NCBI GenBank assembly: GCA_963665785.1
Contig: OY762456.1
Location: 4,030,001-4,094,000 of the forward strand
Direction of reading: 5' to 3'
DNA: 64,000 bases
Origin: UBA7455 sp026713185
GTDB lineage: Bacteria; Pseudomonadota; Gammaproteobacteria; Pseudomonadales; Azotimanducaceae
Part shown: one piece after another, positions 44,914 through 53,793 of the stretch
Position numbering within the stretch: the stretch's first letter is position 1
Layout: each line of letters starts with the position of its first letter
Position numbers and translations under genes: made by a program
The notes under the pieces: model-generated
Seen by the model: the letters and a program-made list of their open reading frames with translations, nothing else
What the model was told of the DNA's origin: nothing
The model's database searches: none

Positions 44914-45663
44914 TCAGACCGCAGTCCCCACCCACAGGTATTGGCTAATCGGCCCGTCTGCGACCGGATAATCCAGGCGTTCAACCCTAAAGCCAGCCTC
45001 TTCGATTAGACGCTGCCATGTATCAACCGGGAACAGGCCGGTCGTGTGGTGGTCTGGTTCCATGCGTCGTTCGCCGTTCTCTGTTATGACGAACAGGAAC
45101 GACGATTGCAGCAAGGTCGGCTCATTCAGGTCCGGCGATGAGTATTCGAAATATGTGAGTTCACGGTCATCGCGCGTGTGGGTGCGGTGGTTGATGTACG
45201 GCCAGACAGGGCGGTCGATGTAGTGGTCAGGCATCGTGATGAACACACCGCCCGGCTCAAGGTGCGCGCGGGCTGTTGAAATCGTTGCGTTCAGATCAGC
45301 TTCTGACGTCATGTAGGCGATGGCATCGTGGATGAGGACAACATCAAAACTTTGTCCAAGGCGGATAGTCCGCATATCACCGACGATGTGCTCCACGCCG
45401 GGGTTGAGACGGCGCGCGTTCTCCAGCATCGAGTCTGAGAGATCGACGGCCGTTGCGTCCACGATGTCAGTCAGGTGCGAGAGAAAATGTCCGCCGCCGG
45501 TGCCGAGTTCCAGGGCACTTATGGGGCTCTTATGGAGGCGGGTCAGAATCTGGTTACGCCAGTGTGGAGATTCGTCCGCGTACTCTTCCGGCGGGCTCAT
45601 CAGCGGCCAGAGATACGCGAGATCGCCGTAGAGGCGATTACGCCCACTTGAGTTTTGCATCAC
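44914..45663 (-). CDS. SAM-dependent class I methyltransferase
   Basis: A 249-residue methyltransferase with the Rossmann motif I ALELGTGGGHFLSHL, an acidic motif VDATAVDLSDSMLENARR, motif II GDMRTIRLGQSFDVVLIHD, and a post-motif LEPGGVFITMPDHY. The C-terminal half carries the HTRDDRELTYFEYSSPD region seen in small-molecule methyltransferases. The start (MMQNSS) overlaps the sulfatase stop by four bases, so it is co-translated with it. Substrate unknown. The coupling with a sulfatase suggests a shared small-molecule pathway. Confidence 0.85.
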   Translation of the reverse strand: MMQNSSGRNRLYGDLAYLWPLMSPPEEYADESPHWRNQILTRLHKSPISALELGTGGGHFLSHLTDIVDATAVDLSDSMLENARRLNPGVEHIVGDMRTIRLGQSFDVVLIHDAIAYMTSEADLNATISTARAHLEPGGVFITMPDHYIDRPVWPYINHRTHTRDDRELTYFEYSSPDLNEPTLLQSSFLFVITENGERRMEPDHHTTGLFPVDTWQRLIEEAGFRVERLDYPVADGPISQYLWVGTAV

Positions 45664-47300
45664 ACTCTACCACGTCGATCGATCGCACCTTCATCGCTTA
45701 CGTTTCCGGCCTTCTCTCTCCTCAATCGCAGTTTCTCCGCAATGTGGTCCCATGGCTTGACACCACAACGCTCGGCCCACTCATCGTAAATGGCGCTGAG
45801 TTCCTCTACTACATCAGGATGCTGCGCTGCCAGATCATCGGTTTCCGTGCGATTCGCGACGAGGTCGTAGAGTTCCCATTCGCCGGGATATTTACACACC
45901 AGTTTCCACCGTCCACGACGCACCGCCTTGTTGCCTTCATGTTCCCAGATCAGCGCGTCCTTTTGGTTGTGTTGATCGTGAAAAATCGGTGCAATACTTG
46001 TCCCCTCCAGGGGCACGATATCGTTGTCGTTGAATTGCGTCGGGTAGTCAGCACCTGCCACATCGAGGCACGTCGCCAGGATGTCCGTGAGTTGGCCTGG
46101 CTGGTGCCGTAAGGCGCCACCTTCGTCGATGACGGACGGCCAGTGGGCGATCAGCGGTGTTGCGATGCCTCCCTCATGAACCCAATGCTTGTATTCCCGG
46201 AACGGCGTGTTCGACAGATTAGCCCACGGCACCCCGTAGCTTTGATAGGTGTCTTCGGATCCGGGCATGATAGAGGGATCGTTGCCTCGTAGAATGGTTC
46301 TGCCGTCACGCGTATGCGTGGTCCCTGCGGGGTAGTTGGACGGAAGCGGTCTGGCTTCCGGAGCGAATTCCTCGGCACAGGCGCCGTTGTCGGCGAGGAA
46401 TAGAATGAGGGTGTTGTCAATTTGGTTCGTTTCCTCGAGGGCCGCAACGATGCGACCTATTCCCTGGTCCATCCGGTCGATCTGCGCGGCGTACACTTCC
46501 ATGCGACGCTCTTGCCATGCCTTGTCCGATGCCTCGTCCCATGGTGGCTGCGACCAGTCCCGCTCCGTCAGCGGCCACGACTCATCGACAATACCCATGG
46601 TGCGCATCCGTTCAAGGCGTTCTTCGCGCAAACGGTCCCAGCCCGCAGCGAATCGACCCTGGTACTGGCTGATATCGTCTTCGTGGGCGTGCAATGGCCA
46701 GTGCGGCGCGCTGTATGCGGTATAGAGGAAGAAGGGAATATCGCCATTGGCGGCAGTGTGTTCCCGTATGTAGTCGGCTGCCTGGTCGCTGATCGCATCG
46801 GTAAGAAAGAAATCCTCTGGCAGACTTGCCAGGTCCACCGGTTCGTTGTCCCGGGTTAACGCACTCGGTTGCCAATAATTAGCTGCACCCCCAAGGATTC
46901 CAAAGTAGTGGTCGAAGCCGCGTTGGCACGGCCAACAGTGTTTGGGGCCATCGGGCGCTTGATTTCGGCTGACATGCCATTTCCCGCTCATGTAAGTTCC
47001 ATAGCCCGCCACCTTTAATGCCTCGGCGATGGTGACGCACTTGTTGTTGAGGTCGCCCCGGTACCCATCCTCGTCGAGATCGGCAGTCATCCAGCCGATA
47101 CCAGCCTGATGTGGATGCAACCCTGTAAGGATCGACGCCCGAGTGGGACAACAACGGGCGGTATTGTAGAACTGGGTGAAGCGAACGCCCCTGGCGGCGA
47201 GCTGATCAAGATTCGGAGTCCGCACCTCTCCACCATAGCAGCCAATATCGGAATACCCCATGTCGTCGTTCATAATGAGGAGAATGTTTGGTTGGTTCAT
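45660..47300 (-). CDS. Arylsulfatase-family sulfatase
   Basis: A type I sulfatase of 546 residues with start MNQPNILLIMNDDMGYSDIG at 47298-47300. The formylglycine motif CCPTRASILTG (consensus CxPxR, Cys) lies near residue 53. Metal-site residues are in NDDMG and LFLADNGACAEEF, and GKWHVSR is the conserved Lys-His segment. No signal peptide is evident, so it is cytosolic or exported by another route. It would need a formylglycine-generating enzyme elsewhere. First gene of the sulfatase-methyltransferase pair; a short gap of repeats separates it from the divergent PhyH gene. Confidence 0.93.
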   Translation of the reverse strand: MNQPNILLIMNDDMGYSDIGCYGGEVRTPNLDQLAARGVRFTQFYNTARCCPTRASILTGLHPHQAGIGWMTADLDEDGYRGDLNNKCVTIAEALKVAGYGTYMSGKWHVSRNQAPDGPKHCWPCQRGFDHYFGILGGAANYWQPSALTRDNEPVDLASLPEDFFLTDAISDQAADYIREHTAANGDIPFFLYTAYSAPHWPLHAHEDDISQYQGRFAAGWDRLREERLERMRTMGIVDESWPLTERDWSQPPWDEASDKAWQERRMEVYAAQIDRMDQGIGRIVAALEETNQIDNTLILFLADNGACAEEFAPEARPLPSNYPAGTTHTRDGRTILRGNDPSIMPGSEDTYQSYGVPWANLSNTPFREYKHWVHEGGIATPLIAHWPSVIDEGGALRHQPGQLTDILATCLDVAGADYPTQFNDNDIVPLEGTSIAPIFHDQHNQKDALIWEHEGNKAVRRGRWKLVCKYPGEWELYDLVANRTETDDLAAQHPDVVEELSAIYDEWAERCGVKPWDHIAEKLRLRREKAGNVSDEGAIDRRGRV

Positions 47301-47352
47301 ACGGATGTGATTCTTTGGCCTGAACATCGTATTGCTGAGAGTATAGGGATCA

Positions 47353-47455
47353 GTAGGGTCGGGGTAAAGTGCCGGAGTAAACCCGGGTCACTCGTCTGAC
47401 AAAGAGGGTGAGTCGCCAGAGTAATGGGGTCGGCACTTTACTCCGACCCCACTGC
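47353..47455. repeat. Inverted pair of boundary repeats between sulfatase and PhyH genes
   Basis: Left arm GTAGGGTCGGGGTAAAGTGC (from about 47353) and right arm GGCACTTTACTCCGACCCC (ending near 47450) face each other across about 50 bases. The right arm also starts GGGGTCGGC in direct sense. The arms are 18-19 bases with one mismatch. They lie 150 bases or less from both divergent start codons and could overlap their promoters. Confidence 0.9.
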
Positions 47456-47479
47456 AAAGTAACATCAGCAGGAGTGACT

Positions 47480-48571
47480 ATGGACAAGAATTTTCTACAA
47501 CAGGGCGAAAAGCGCGCACTTGAACTGGGTAACCGCGGTCCTATCGAATTTGACGACAACGGTCGTCTGGCCCCCCATATCCTCGACGCCTACTGGAAGC
47601 ACAGCTTCTATGTGTTTGAAGGAGCCATCGACCCGCGGGAAATGCAGCAGCTTGTCGCAGAGTTTGAAGACCTGCTCGAACACACCCCCGTCAATAGCCA
47701 TGCGACACTAGACCGTCATGGCCGTGAGGCTGTTGGTCTGGACCACGAGGTACCGAGTTTCAGGTTTGCAAAACCATTGTCCGACCCCCATGGCGGCACT
47801 GACGACATTGGCGGTCGATATGAGGTCAAAATGGAGGAGCCCGATGCTCCCACGGATGCACCGGACGAGACCCTGTTACAGGTGCATGGCACCTTTCATT
47901 TCATGGACTCTACTTTGCGCCTGTACGGTCATCCCAAGCTTCTCTCAGTTGCAGAACAGATCAATGGCCCTGACTTTGTCCCTTTTACCGACACAATCTG
48001 GATCAAGCACGGCGGGTTGGGGGCATCCGTTTCATGGCATCAGGATGGTACTACCCTATGGAACGACCCGGACCATGATAGAGGGACACATGGCTTTAAT
48101 TTCATGGTCAACCTGTACTCCACCAATGCGGAAAATGCCCTCTGGATAGTCCCCGGTACCCACGATTCAGGCAAACTCGATATCAAAGGCAAAGTCGCCG
48201 CCAACGACAATTCCATTCAACTCCCGGACGCGGTGCCGATGCTGTGCAATCCTGGAGATGTAGCAATCTGTAACCGACAGATGCTTCATGGCTCCTTCGC
48301 CAACACCTCTGCCGACATGCGTGCAACCTTCGTGTTTGGCTTTCACCGTCGGGCCTCGGTACTCAAGAGCCATGACTTCGATAACGTACCCTACGACGAA
48401 GCGCGGGTCATTGATCGGTCCAGGGTCATTGCGCTGGCCGCATCCGCCAGAGCCCTGGCGTTCCCGGAAGAACAAGCCTATGTGTATCAACCACTCGCAA
48501 ACGAGAATATCAAGTGGGATGCAAGTCGAGATCAGCTCCACGACTACAATGCAAAGGATCTCTTTGTTTAG
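47480..48571 (+). CDS. Phytanoyl-CoA dioxygenase (PhyH) family Fe(II)/2-oxoglutarate oxygenase
   Basis: A 363-residue non-haem iron oxygenase. The start MDKNFLQQGEKRALELGNRG at 47480 has AGGAG seven bases upstream; an upstream start at 47408 would lie within the repeat. HQD in SVSWHQDGTTLW supplies His and Asp of the iron facial triad, and MLHGSFANTSADMRATF supplies the distal His and the 2-oxoglutarate Arg. Members hydroxylate diverse substrates (fatty acyl, alkaloids, phosphonates), so the substrate cannot be read. It leads a plus-strand run with an enolase-superfamily enzyme, SDR and LLM oxidoreductase. Confidence 0.9.
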   Translation: MDKNFLQQGEKRALELGNRGPIEFDDNGRLAPHILDAYWKHSFYVFEGAIDPREMQQLVAEFEDLLEHTPVNSHATLDRHGREAVGLDHEVPSFRFAKPLSDPHGGTDDIGGRYEVKMEEPDAPTDAPDETLLQVHGTFHFMDSTLRLYGHPKLLSVAEQINGPDFVPFTDTIWIKHGGLGASVSWHQDGTTLWNDPDHDRGTHGFNFMVNLYSTNAENALWIVPGTHDSGKLDIKGKVAANDNSIQLPDAVPMLCNPGDVAICNRQMLHGSFANTSADMRATFVFGFHRRASVLKSHDFDNVPYDEARVIDRSRVIALAASARALAFPEEQAYVYQPLANENIKWDASRDQLHDYNAKDLFV

Positions 48572-48631
48572 GGAACGTCGCTGGATGCCAGAGCCTCGTG
48601 ATTATGATGTCATTTGTGCGAAGCCATCCTG

Positions 48632-49810
48632 ATGAAAGTAGTCCAGACAGAAACGCTCCATGCCGATGCAGGTTGGCGCACGTTGTCATTCGTCAAAATC
48701 ACCACCGACGATGGCATCGTCGGCTATAGCGAATATAACGAGTCGTTCGGCAGCAAGGGTACCACCCATGCCATTGAGAACATGGTGCCGCTCATCGAAG
48801 GCGCCAATCCGTTGGCGCACGCGGTCACTTCGTCACGGCTTTACGCGATGACACGCCTGGCGCGGGGTGGCGTTAACGCCCAGGCAATCGCGGCAATAGA
48901 AAACGCACTGCTTGATGTAGCAGGCAAGGCCCTTAACGTGCCGGTACATGATCTGCTGGGTGGCAAGCAACGCGATACCCTAGCCTTGTATTGGTCCCAT
49001 TGCGGCACCTTCCGAATGGGTGAGGTGACCGCGGCCTATATCGGTAAGCCGGTGATGACCTCTGCCAGGGACCTGATCGATCTGGGGGCGGAAGTAAAGG
49101 AATCAGGCTACAAAGCGTTGAAGTGCAACATGTATTTCTTTGGTGAAGGCAACTATTTTCGCGGCGGCTTCGGCGCCAATCTCCTGCCACGGGAAGAGAG
49201 CATGAATGCAGAAACCGATCTGCTCAAACAATTGACCGCGCAAATGACAGCGCTCAGAGAAGGCGCCGGTGACGACATCGACATCCTGCTGGACATGAAC
49301 TTCAGCTTCAAAACGGAGGGCTTTCTTAAAATCATTCGCGCCTTGAAACCGTTCGATCTGTTCTGGTACGAACTCGACATGTTCAATCCGAAAGCGCTTG
49401 CGTATATACGCAAACAGGGAAAGGTACCGATCGCCTCCTGTGAGTCGTTGTACGGCATCCGTGAGTTCAGACCGTATTTCGAAAAGCGTTCGATGGACGT
49501 AGTCATTATCGACGTACCCTGGAATGGCGCGTGGCAGTCCTACAAAATCGCCGCCATGGCTGATGCACACGAGGTGAACGTCGCACCCCACAATTTCTAT
49601 GGCCATCTGGCCAGTGCCATGAGCGCCAACTTCTGCGCCGCTTTGCCCAATTTTCGCATCATGGAAATTGAGGTCGATGATGTGCCCTGGAAGGATGACC
49701 TGGTCACCCACCCACCGGAAATCAGCAACGGAGAATATGTCGTGTCGGATCGACCCGGCTGGGGGACAGACGTTAATGAAGAAGCTGTTCTGGCACACCC
49801 ACCAAAGTAG
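48632..49810 (+). CDS. Mandelate racemase/muconate-lactonising (enolase superfamily) protein
   Basis: A 392-residue enzyme with start MKVVQTETLHADAGWRTLSF at 48632. The N-terminal capping domain (TTDDGIVGYSEY) and the barrel domain are present. Metal ligands appear as Asp in DILLDMNFSF, Glu in FWYELDMFNP and Glu in IASCESLYG, with a KALKCNMYF lysine on the second strand. The C-terminal half has NVAPHNFYGHLAS with the histidine expected of mandelate-racemase-like dehydratases. It probably dehydrates or racemises a sugar acid or other carboxylate. Follows PhyH by 60 bases and SDR starts nine bases after it. Confidence 0.88.
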   Translation: MKVVQTETLHADAGWRTLSFVKITTDDGIVGYSEYNESFGSKGTTHAIENMVPLIEGANPLAHAVTSSRLYAMTRLARGGVNAQAIAAIENALLDVAGKALNVPVHDLLGGKQRDTLALYWSHCGTFRMGEVTAAYIGKPVMTSARDLIDLGAEVKESGYKALKCNMYFFGEGNYFRGGFGANLLPREESMNAETDLLKQLTAQMTALREGAGDDIDILLDMNFSFKTEGFLKIIRALKPFDLFWYELDMFNPKALAYIRKQGKVPIASCESLYGIREFRPYFEKRSMDVVIIDVPWNGAWQSYKIAAMADAHEVNVAPHNFYGHLASAMSANFCAALPNFRIMEIEVDDVPWKDDLVTHPPEISNGEYVVSDRPGWGTDVNEEAVLAHPPK

Positions 49811-49819
49811 GGTTTCACT

Positions 49820-50680
49820 ATGGGAACACAAGCAGACATAACAGCGGCGTTTGCCGACAAGGTGGTATGGATTACCGGTGCGTCATCCGGTATTGGCGAG
49901 GGTATAGCGAAGGCGTTCGCGTCTGCCGGTGCAAAAGTCGTCCTTTGCGGTCGCAATGTGGCGGAGCTTAACAGGGTAAAAGACGAGTGTGTCACGGCTG
50001 GGGCAAAGGAAGATAACCTGATGGTGCTACTGCTTGATGTCCTGGATTTTGATGCGATGCCTGCGGCTCTACAGGCTGTGCTCGACAGGTTCTCCCGCGT
50101 TGATGTTTTGATTAACAACGCAGGCCAGGGCGCGCGGGATAAAGTGCTGAACATTTCAATGGACGTTTTCCGCAAGGCGATGGAGGTAAACTTATTTTCG
50201 GCTGTGGCCCTGACTAAAGAAGTGCTGCCAGTAATGATGGAACAAGGTGCGGGGCGGATTGTTGGTCTCTCCAGCATGGCAGGGAAAATTGGAGTGCATC
50301 TACGCACTGCATACTGTCCAGCCAAGCATGCGGTTATGGGATTTTGTGATGCGTTGCGGGCAGAAATGGCGCACTACGGTATCAAGGTGACCACGATAAT
50401 ACCCGGCGTGGTTCGCACCCAGTCGGCAGCGAAAGCAATGACCGGTAACGGCGAACTGCTTGGTCCGGAAAAAGGCGTGATGAAAGGAGGATTGTCCGTC
50501 GACGAAGCGATCGCCATCATTATGCCCCAATTGGCTGAGGGAGCCGATGAAATCATCGTGGCGGCTGAAGGTGAAGTCCAGTTGATGAAGCAAAAGCGCG
50601 AAGATCCTGACGCTGTTTTTCGCTTTATGGAGGCAGCAGCAGCAGAAGTTTACAGTGACACAGGAGAGCAAAGTGGCTGA
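49820..50680 (+). CDS. Short-chain dehydrogenase/reductase
   Basis: A 286-residue classical SDR. The NAD(P)-binding motif is ITGASSGIGEGIAKAFASAG, then VDVLINNAGQG, GLSSMAGKIGV with the catalytic Ser, and YCPAKHAVMGF with the YxxxK pair. A cofactor preference cannot be read with confidence, though the CGRN after beta-2 suggests NADP. It is in the PhyH-enolase-SDR-LLM run, and the next gene starts inside its last codons. Substrate unknown. Confidence 0.9.
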   Translation: MGTQADITAAFADKVVWITGASSGIGEGIAKAFASAGAKVVLCGRNVAELNRVKDECVTAGAKEDNLMVLLLDVLDFDAMPAALQAVLDRFSRVDVLINNAGQGARDKVLNISMDVFRKAMEVNLFSAVALTKEVLPVMMEQGAGRIVGLSSMAGKIGVHLRTAYCPAKHAVMGFCDALRAEMAHYGIKVTTIIPGVVRTQSAAKAMTGNGELLGPEKGVMKGGLSVDEAIAIIMPQLAEGADEIIVAAEGEVQLMKQKREDPDAVFRFMEAAAAEVYSDTGEQSG

Positions 50681-51680
50681 CTTTTGGCACATCATCTTTC
50701 CCGTTCCCGGTGAGAGTGAGAACACAGCACGCAGGATCGAGGATGCCGGTTGGGACGGCATATTTTTTCCCGATACCCAGTGCTTGTCCGGCGATATATA
50801 TAGTGCGATGTGCCTGGCTGCGAAGGCAACGACAAAACTACAGATTGGCACCGCGGTGACAAATCCGGTTACGCGTCATCCCTCTGTGACAGCCTCTGCC
50901 ATTGCGACGGTGCAGGTGGAGTCGGATGGCCGCGCCGTATTGGGTATTGGTCGTGGTGATTCGTCATTAGGTTACATCGGACAGAACCCTGCGCCGGCTC
51001 GAAAACTGGAGACTTACCTCGACCAGGTGCAACGCTACCTGCGGGGTGAATCCGTCGACCTGGACGGGTTCGAGAGTCGCAACATGTGGATCAGCGATTC
51101 CGGCCAGCCCAAGGTGCCGGTAGATGTTGCGGCTACGGGACCACGTGTCATCGCGCTCGCCGGGCACCTGGCAGAGCGGGTTACCTTTGCGGTTGGCGCA
51201 GATGAAGAGCGCCTCAAAGCATCGATGGAAGCCGCCCGTTCGGCGCGCAGCAGTGTCGGTCTCGATCCGGACGAATTGTCGTTCGGTGCGTACATCAACC
51301 TCGCGTGTGATGACGATGTGGCGCAGGCGCGTTCGATTATCAAAGGCAGCACGGGATCCTTTGCCCACTTTAGTGGCATGTCGGCAGCCAGCAGCAAGGG
51401 CACAGCAGATGCCGGGATTTTTGAGCGAGTCGGCGCCAACTACGATATGGCAAATCATGGAAGCAACAAGGCGGCGCACATGAAAGCCATGCCCGATGAC
51501 TTCATTAGCCGGTTTGGGGTTACCGGGTCAGTCGATTATTGTGTGGGACGGCTGGGGCAGCTCATTGAACTCGGCCTCGACAGGTTGGTTCTGCTTACAG
51601 GATCGGTGGACAGCGATCCAACGTTGACTCAAGCGAGCTTTGAGCGAATCTCAAACCAGGTGTTCCCTCAGTTGCGGTAA
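50673..51680 (+). CDS. LLM-class (luciferase-like) flavin-dependent oxidoreductase
   Basis: A 335-residue TIM-barrel flavin enzyme. The GTG start at 50673 (MADFWHIIFPVPG) is preferred, as AGGAG lies six bases upstream; an earlier GTG at 50655 lacks one. Family features are GIFFPDTQCLSGDIYSAM, KLQIGTAVTNPVTRHPSVTA, and GIGRGDSSLGYIGQNPAP. FMN- or F420-dependence cannot be decided. It overlaps the SDR stop by eight bases, so it is translationally coupled. The pair suggests an oxygenase or reductase step in a small-molecule pathway. Confidence 0.87.
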   Translation: MADFWHIIFPVPGESENTARRIEDAGWDGIFFPDTQCLSGDIYSAMCLAAKATTKLQIGTAVTNPVTRHPSVTASAIATVQVESDGRAVLGIGRGDSSLGYIGQNPAPARKLETYLDQVQRYLRGESVDLDGFESRNMWISDSGQPKVPVDVAATGPRVIALAGHLAERVTFAVGADEERLKASMEAARSARSSVGLDPDELSFGAYINLACDDDVAQARSIIKGSTGSFAHFSGMSAASSKGTADAGIFERVGANYDMANHGSNKAAHMKAMPDDFISRFGVTGSVDYCVGRLGQLIELGLDRLVLLTGSVDSDPTLTQASFERISNQVFPQLR

Positions 51681-51687
51681 ACGACGA

Positions 51688-52146
51688 CTAGTCCCATTGA
51701 GTCTCAGAGTTTCCTACCTGCCCCCGACCCGGTGCGAGCAACCCTTTGCCCGGGACATGATTGGCTTCAATTCGAATCCCGTCCGGATCTTCAAACAGAA
51801 CCGAATAGTAGCCCGGAGCGAACCCATCTTCCTGCGGCCCATGGATAATATTTGCGCCAATCTCGACGGCAATCTGGTGAATCTCATCGACATCTTCCCG
51901 GCTTCGAGCCCGGAAACAAAAATGATGTAAGCCGGGGTGCCTTTGTTTGAATCGTTCATTGTTATAGGTCGCTTCCGAGCGCGATATGCTGATACCGGTC
52001 CTGCCGCCAACGCCATAGATGCCGTTCGGGGTGTCATTGACCAGCGTTAATCCCATTCCAGTCAGAAGCCTTCGGTAGAAGGGTATGGATTTCTCCAAAT
52101 CGGTTACTGTCAGTTGAATATGGGCAATCCCATTTATTTCTGCCAC
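51688..52146 (-). CDS. VOC-superfamily (glyoxalase/bleomycin resistance) protein
   Basis: A 152-residue protein of the vicinal-oxygen-chelate fold with two beta-alpha-beta-beta-beta modules. HIQLTVTDLEKSIPFYRRLL begins the first module, and HPGLHHFCFRARSREDVDEI the second. Metal-ligand candidates are His in IAHIQLTV, His in GLHHFCF and Glu in IRIEANHVPG. Found as stand-alone genes near catabolic clusters; function of this member unknown. It is convergent with the LLM gene, seven bases from its stop. Confidence 0.85.
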   Translation of the reverse strand: MAEINGIAHIQLTVTDLEKSIPFYRRLLTGMGLTLVNDTPNGIYGVGGRTGISISRSEATYNNERFKQRHPGLHHFCFRARSREDVDEIHQIAVEIGANIIHGPQEDGFAPGYYSVLFEDPDGIRIEANHVPGKGLLAPGRGQVGNSETQWD

Positions 52147-52271
52147 ATTGTCCTCCAGGTCTTTATCCAGTCAGTCTGTGCCAACAGACTATCAGGACTT
52201 TAATTCATTATTATTCCGCAGGAAACATTGAGCGTCACGGTTCGGCCGATTTCACCCTCATTTTCTCATAA

Positions 52272-52297
52272 GAAAAAAAGGGGTCAGGTCCATTTTT
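52272..52297 (+). repeat. GGGGTCAGGTCCATTT boundary repeat
   Basis: AAAAAAAGGGGTCAGGTCC then ATTTTTT, at 52272-52297. It lies just downstream of the sulfotransferase gene (minus strand) and is in the same orientation as the shortened copy at 53191-53217 upstream of it. The sulfotransferase is therefore bracketed by direct copies. Confidence 0.9.
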
Positions 52298-52355
52298 TGC
52301 ACTAAGGATTTCCCGCGCAGGAGTCAGCACCTGCACCTACCAGACACCGCCGTAG

Positions 52356-53147
52356 CTACGAAGCGCCGCTTTCATTCACGAAGCTCTCTCGCCACTGCCG
52401 TGTCGTCTCATCCGCCAGTTTCTTGCTCGGTGCGGACATCGCATGGCCGGCGGTTGGGAGCCCGAGATACTCCAGGACCTGCGCGGCGGTTCGCACCGGC
52501 TCGGCGTCGAGTTCTTCGTAGGAAACAGACAGCGGCGTGATGTCCTCTGACCGGAACCACTCCCGCCATGCGGCTTGGTCGTTTCGCAGCGAATCAACAC
52601 GCTCGGAAATCTCTTGAAAGTCGTACGCTGGAGCCTGTTTCGGCTCCTGCGGCTGAGTGCTGTGCCAGTAATCCGTCTGCTCTGCCCGGTAGAGGGAAAT
52701 CGCCTGTCCCACAACGTCGTGTCTGTAGAGGTGGACGAAACGCAATCCCCCCAAGACTGCCTCCAGCACCGCAACATCACTTCGGTCGTCATCGTTACTT
52801 CGAAGTTCACCCAGAATCTCATCGAGGGTTCCCCACATTACGCGCAAACCGACGATTCCATTGGGGGTGGCGGTCCGGATTCGAACTGCGTCCAGGTAGG
52901 CTGTGTACTCAAAGGTACCCCGGTCGAGCAACCCCCACTCCGAGGCTCTCGTCGCCATGTCCTGGGAACGAAAATACGAATGGGGAGTCCCGGCCACTCC
53001 AGTGGATGTCAGGAGTTCACACAGGAGAGTGCTGCCTGTGCGAGGGGTCGAACAAAGGATGTACGCGTTCAGCACTGATTGGCCTTCGCGGGGCTCACTC
53101 GTCACGGCCACACCAGAACCGCGCCGGACCCGCCACTTGCGCACCAC
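52356..53147 (-). CDS. Stf0-family sulfotransferase
   Basis: A 263-residue PAPS-dependent sulfotransferase of the Stf0 type known for trehalose sulfation in mycobacteria. The 5'-phosphosulfate loop is YILCSTPRTGSTLLCELL near residue 29, followed by HSYFRSQD. FVHLYRHDVVGQAISLYRAE is the Stf0 3'-phosphate region, and the C-terminus (ESGAS) seems complete. The true start is unclear: the listed one is at 53145-53147, but the valine codons 13 to 24 residues later would also fit. The acceptor is unknown; the sulfatase in the neighbouring cluster may act on related compounds. Confidence 0.88.
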   Translation of the reverse strand: MVRKWRVRRGSGVAVTSEPREGQSVLNAYILCSTPRTGSTLLCELLTSTGVAGTPHSYFRSQDMATRASEWGLLDRGTFEYTAYLDAVRIRTATPNGIVGLRVMWGTLDEILGELRSNDDDRSDVAVLEAVLGGLRFVHLYRHDVVGQAISLYRAEQTDYWHSTQPQEPKQAPAYDFQEISERVDSLRNDQAAWREWFRSEDITPLSVSYEELDAEPVRTAAQVLEYLGLPTAGHAMSAPSKKLADETTRQWRESFVNESGAS

Positions 53148-53277
53148 TCGTGTGCACGAGCCATCCCTCTTTCTGTCTCCGTGCCACTAACAAAAAAAAG
53201 GTCAGGTCCATTTTTTTCTGGCAAGTTACCTCCTACTCGTGGGTTGGAGTAATGTAGACTAGGGCCAAACAAAACAC
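53148..53277. repeat. Boundary repeat plus captured copy of the DUF1993 upstream region
   Basis: A shortened motif AAAAAAGGTCAGGTCCATTT at 53193-53212 is followed at 53217-53275 by about 58 bases that nearly match 56730-56787, the stretch just upstream of the DUF1993 gene (shared blocks CTGGCAAGTTACCTCCTACT and ATGTAGACTAGGGCC). The next boundary repeat follows at 53278. No gene is attached to this copy. Confidence 0.88.
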
Positions 53278-53697
53278 AAAAAAGGGGTCAGGTCCATTTT
53301 TCATCAATAAAGTAAATTGGGTCAGTGATATTGACCTAACCAGAAATTCGTTATTAGGTAATCATGCCGCAGGAAATTTACAAAAAAGGACTACCCACTA
53401 ATCAATTGGGATGACTGGAAGGGCCAATCGAGGTAATTTCAGCAAGCATTCGAGCGATTCGACATTGAGAATGGAGAAGACCAAGAGGTTGAATCGTCTA
53501 GTACAGACATTGCATAAGAATGATGAAACACAAGCCATATCGTAAGTATGACGAATTTTCGAAAATCATTCCTTGTGCCTCGATGGGTCAATCGAGTGTA
53601 GTTTCAGAATTGGGGCAGAGTTTATTGCCACTTGGCGTTTATGTTCCAGGTCTGCCTGTCTGGCAATACGAAGAAAAATGGACCTGACCCCTTTTTA
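53278..53697 (+). mobile_element. Non-autonomous 420-bp element with GGGGTCAGGTC terminal inverted repeats, copy A
   Basis: Left end AAAAAGGGGTCAGGTCCATT and right end AAATGGACCTGACCCCTTT are inverted copies of about 24 bases. The interior aligns along its whole length with 59776-60187 at roughly nine bases in ten by eye. It begins with GGGTCAGTGATATTGACC, then contains a decayed frame starting MPQEIYKK. Several frames are broken in both copies, so it does not encode an intact protein. A mobile or hitchhiking unit is inferred from the two copies with the same ends. Confidence 0.75.
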
Positions 53698-53793
53698 CGT
53701 GCATTCTTACGTACGCCATTTGACCCAAATGATCCTCAACGTCGACTACAGATCTTCAAACATTCAAAGCCCTGAGATAAGGTTGCCCGACAG
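53698..53793. other. Short gap before the hydrolase gene
   Basis: About 95 bases with no gene; AT-rich in the first half (TTTACGTGCATTCTTACGTA). It probably carries the promoter of the hydrolase. No strong ribosome-binding site is evident before the ATG at 53794. Confidence 0.4.
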
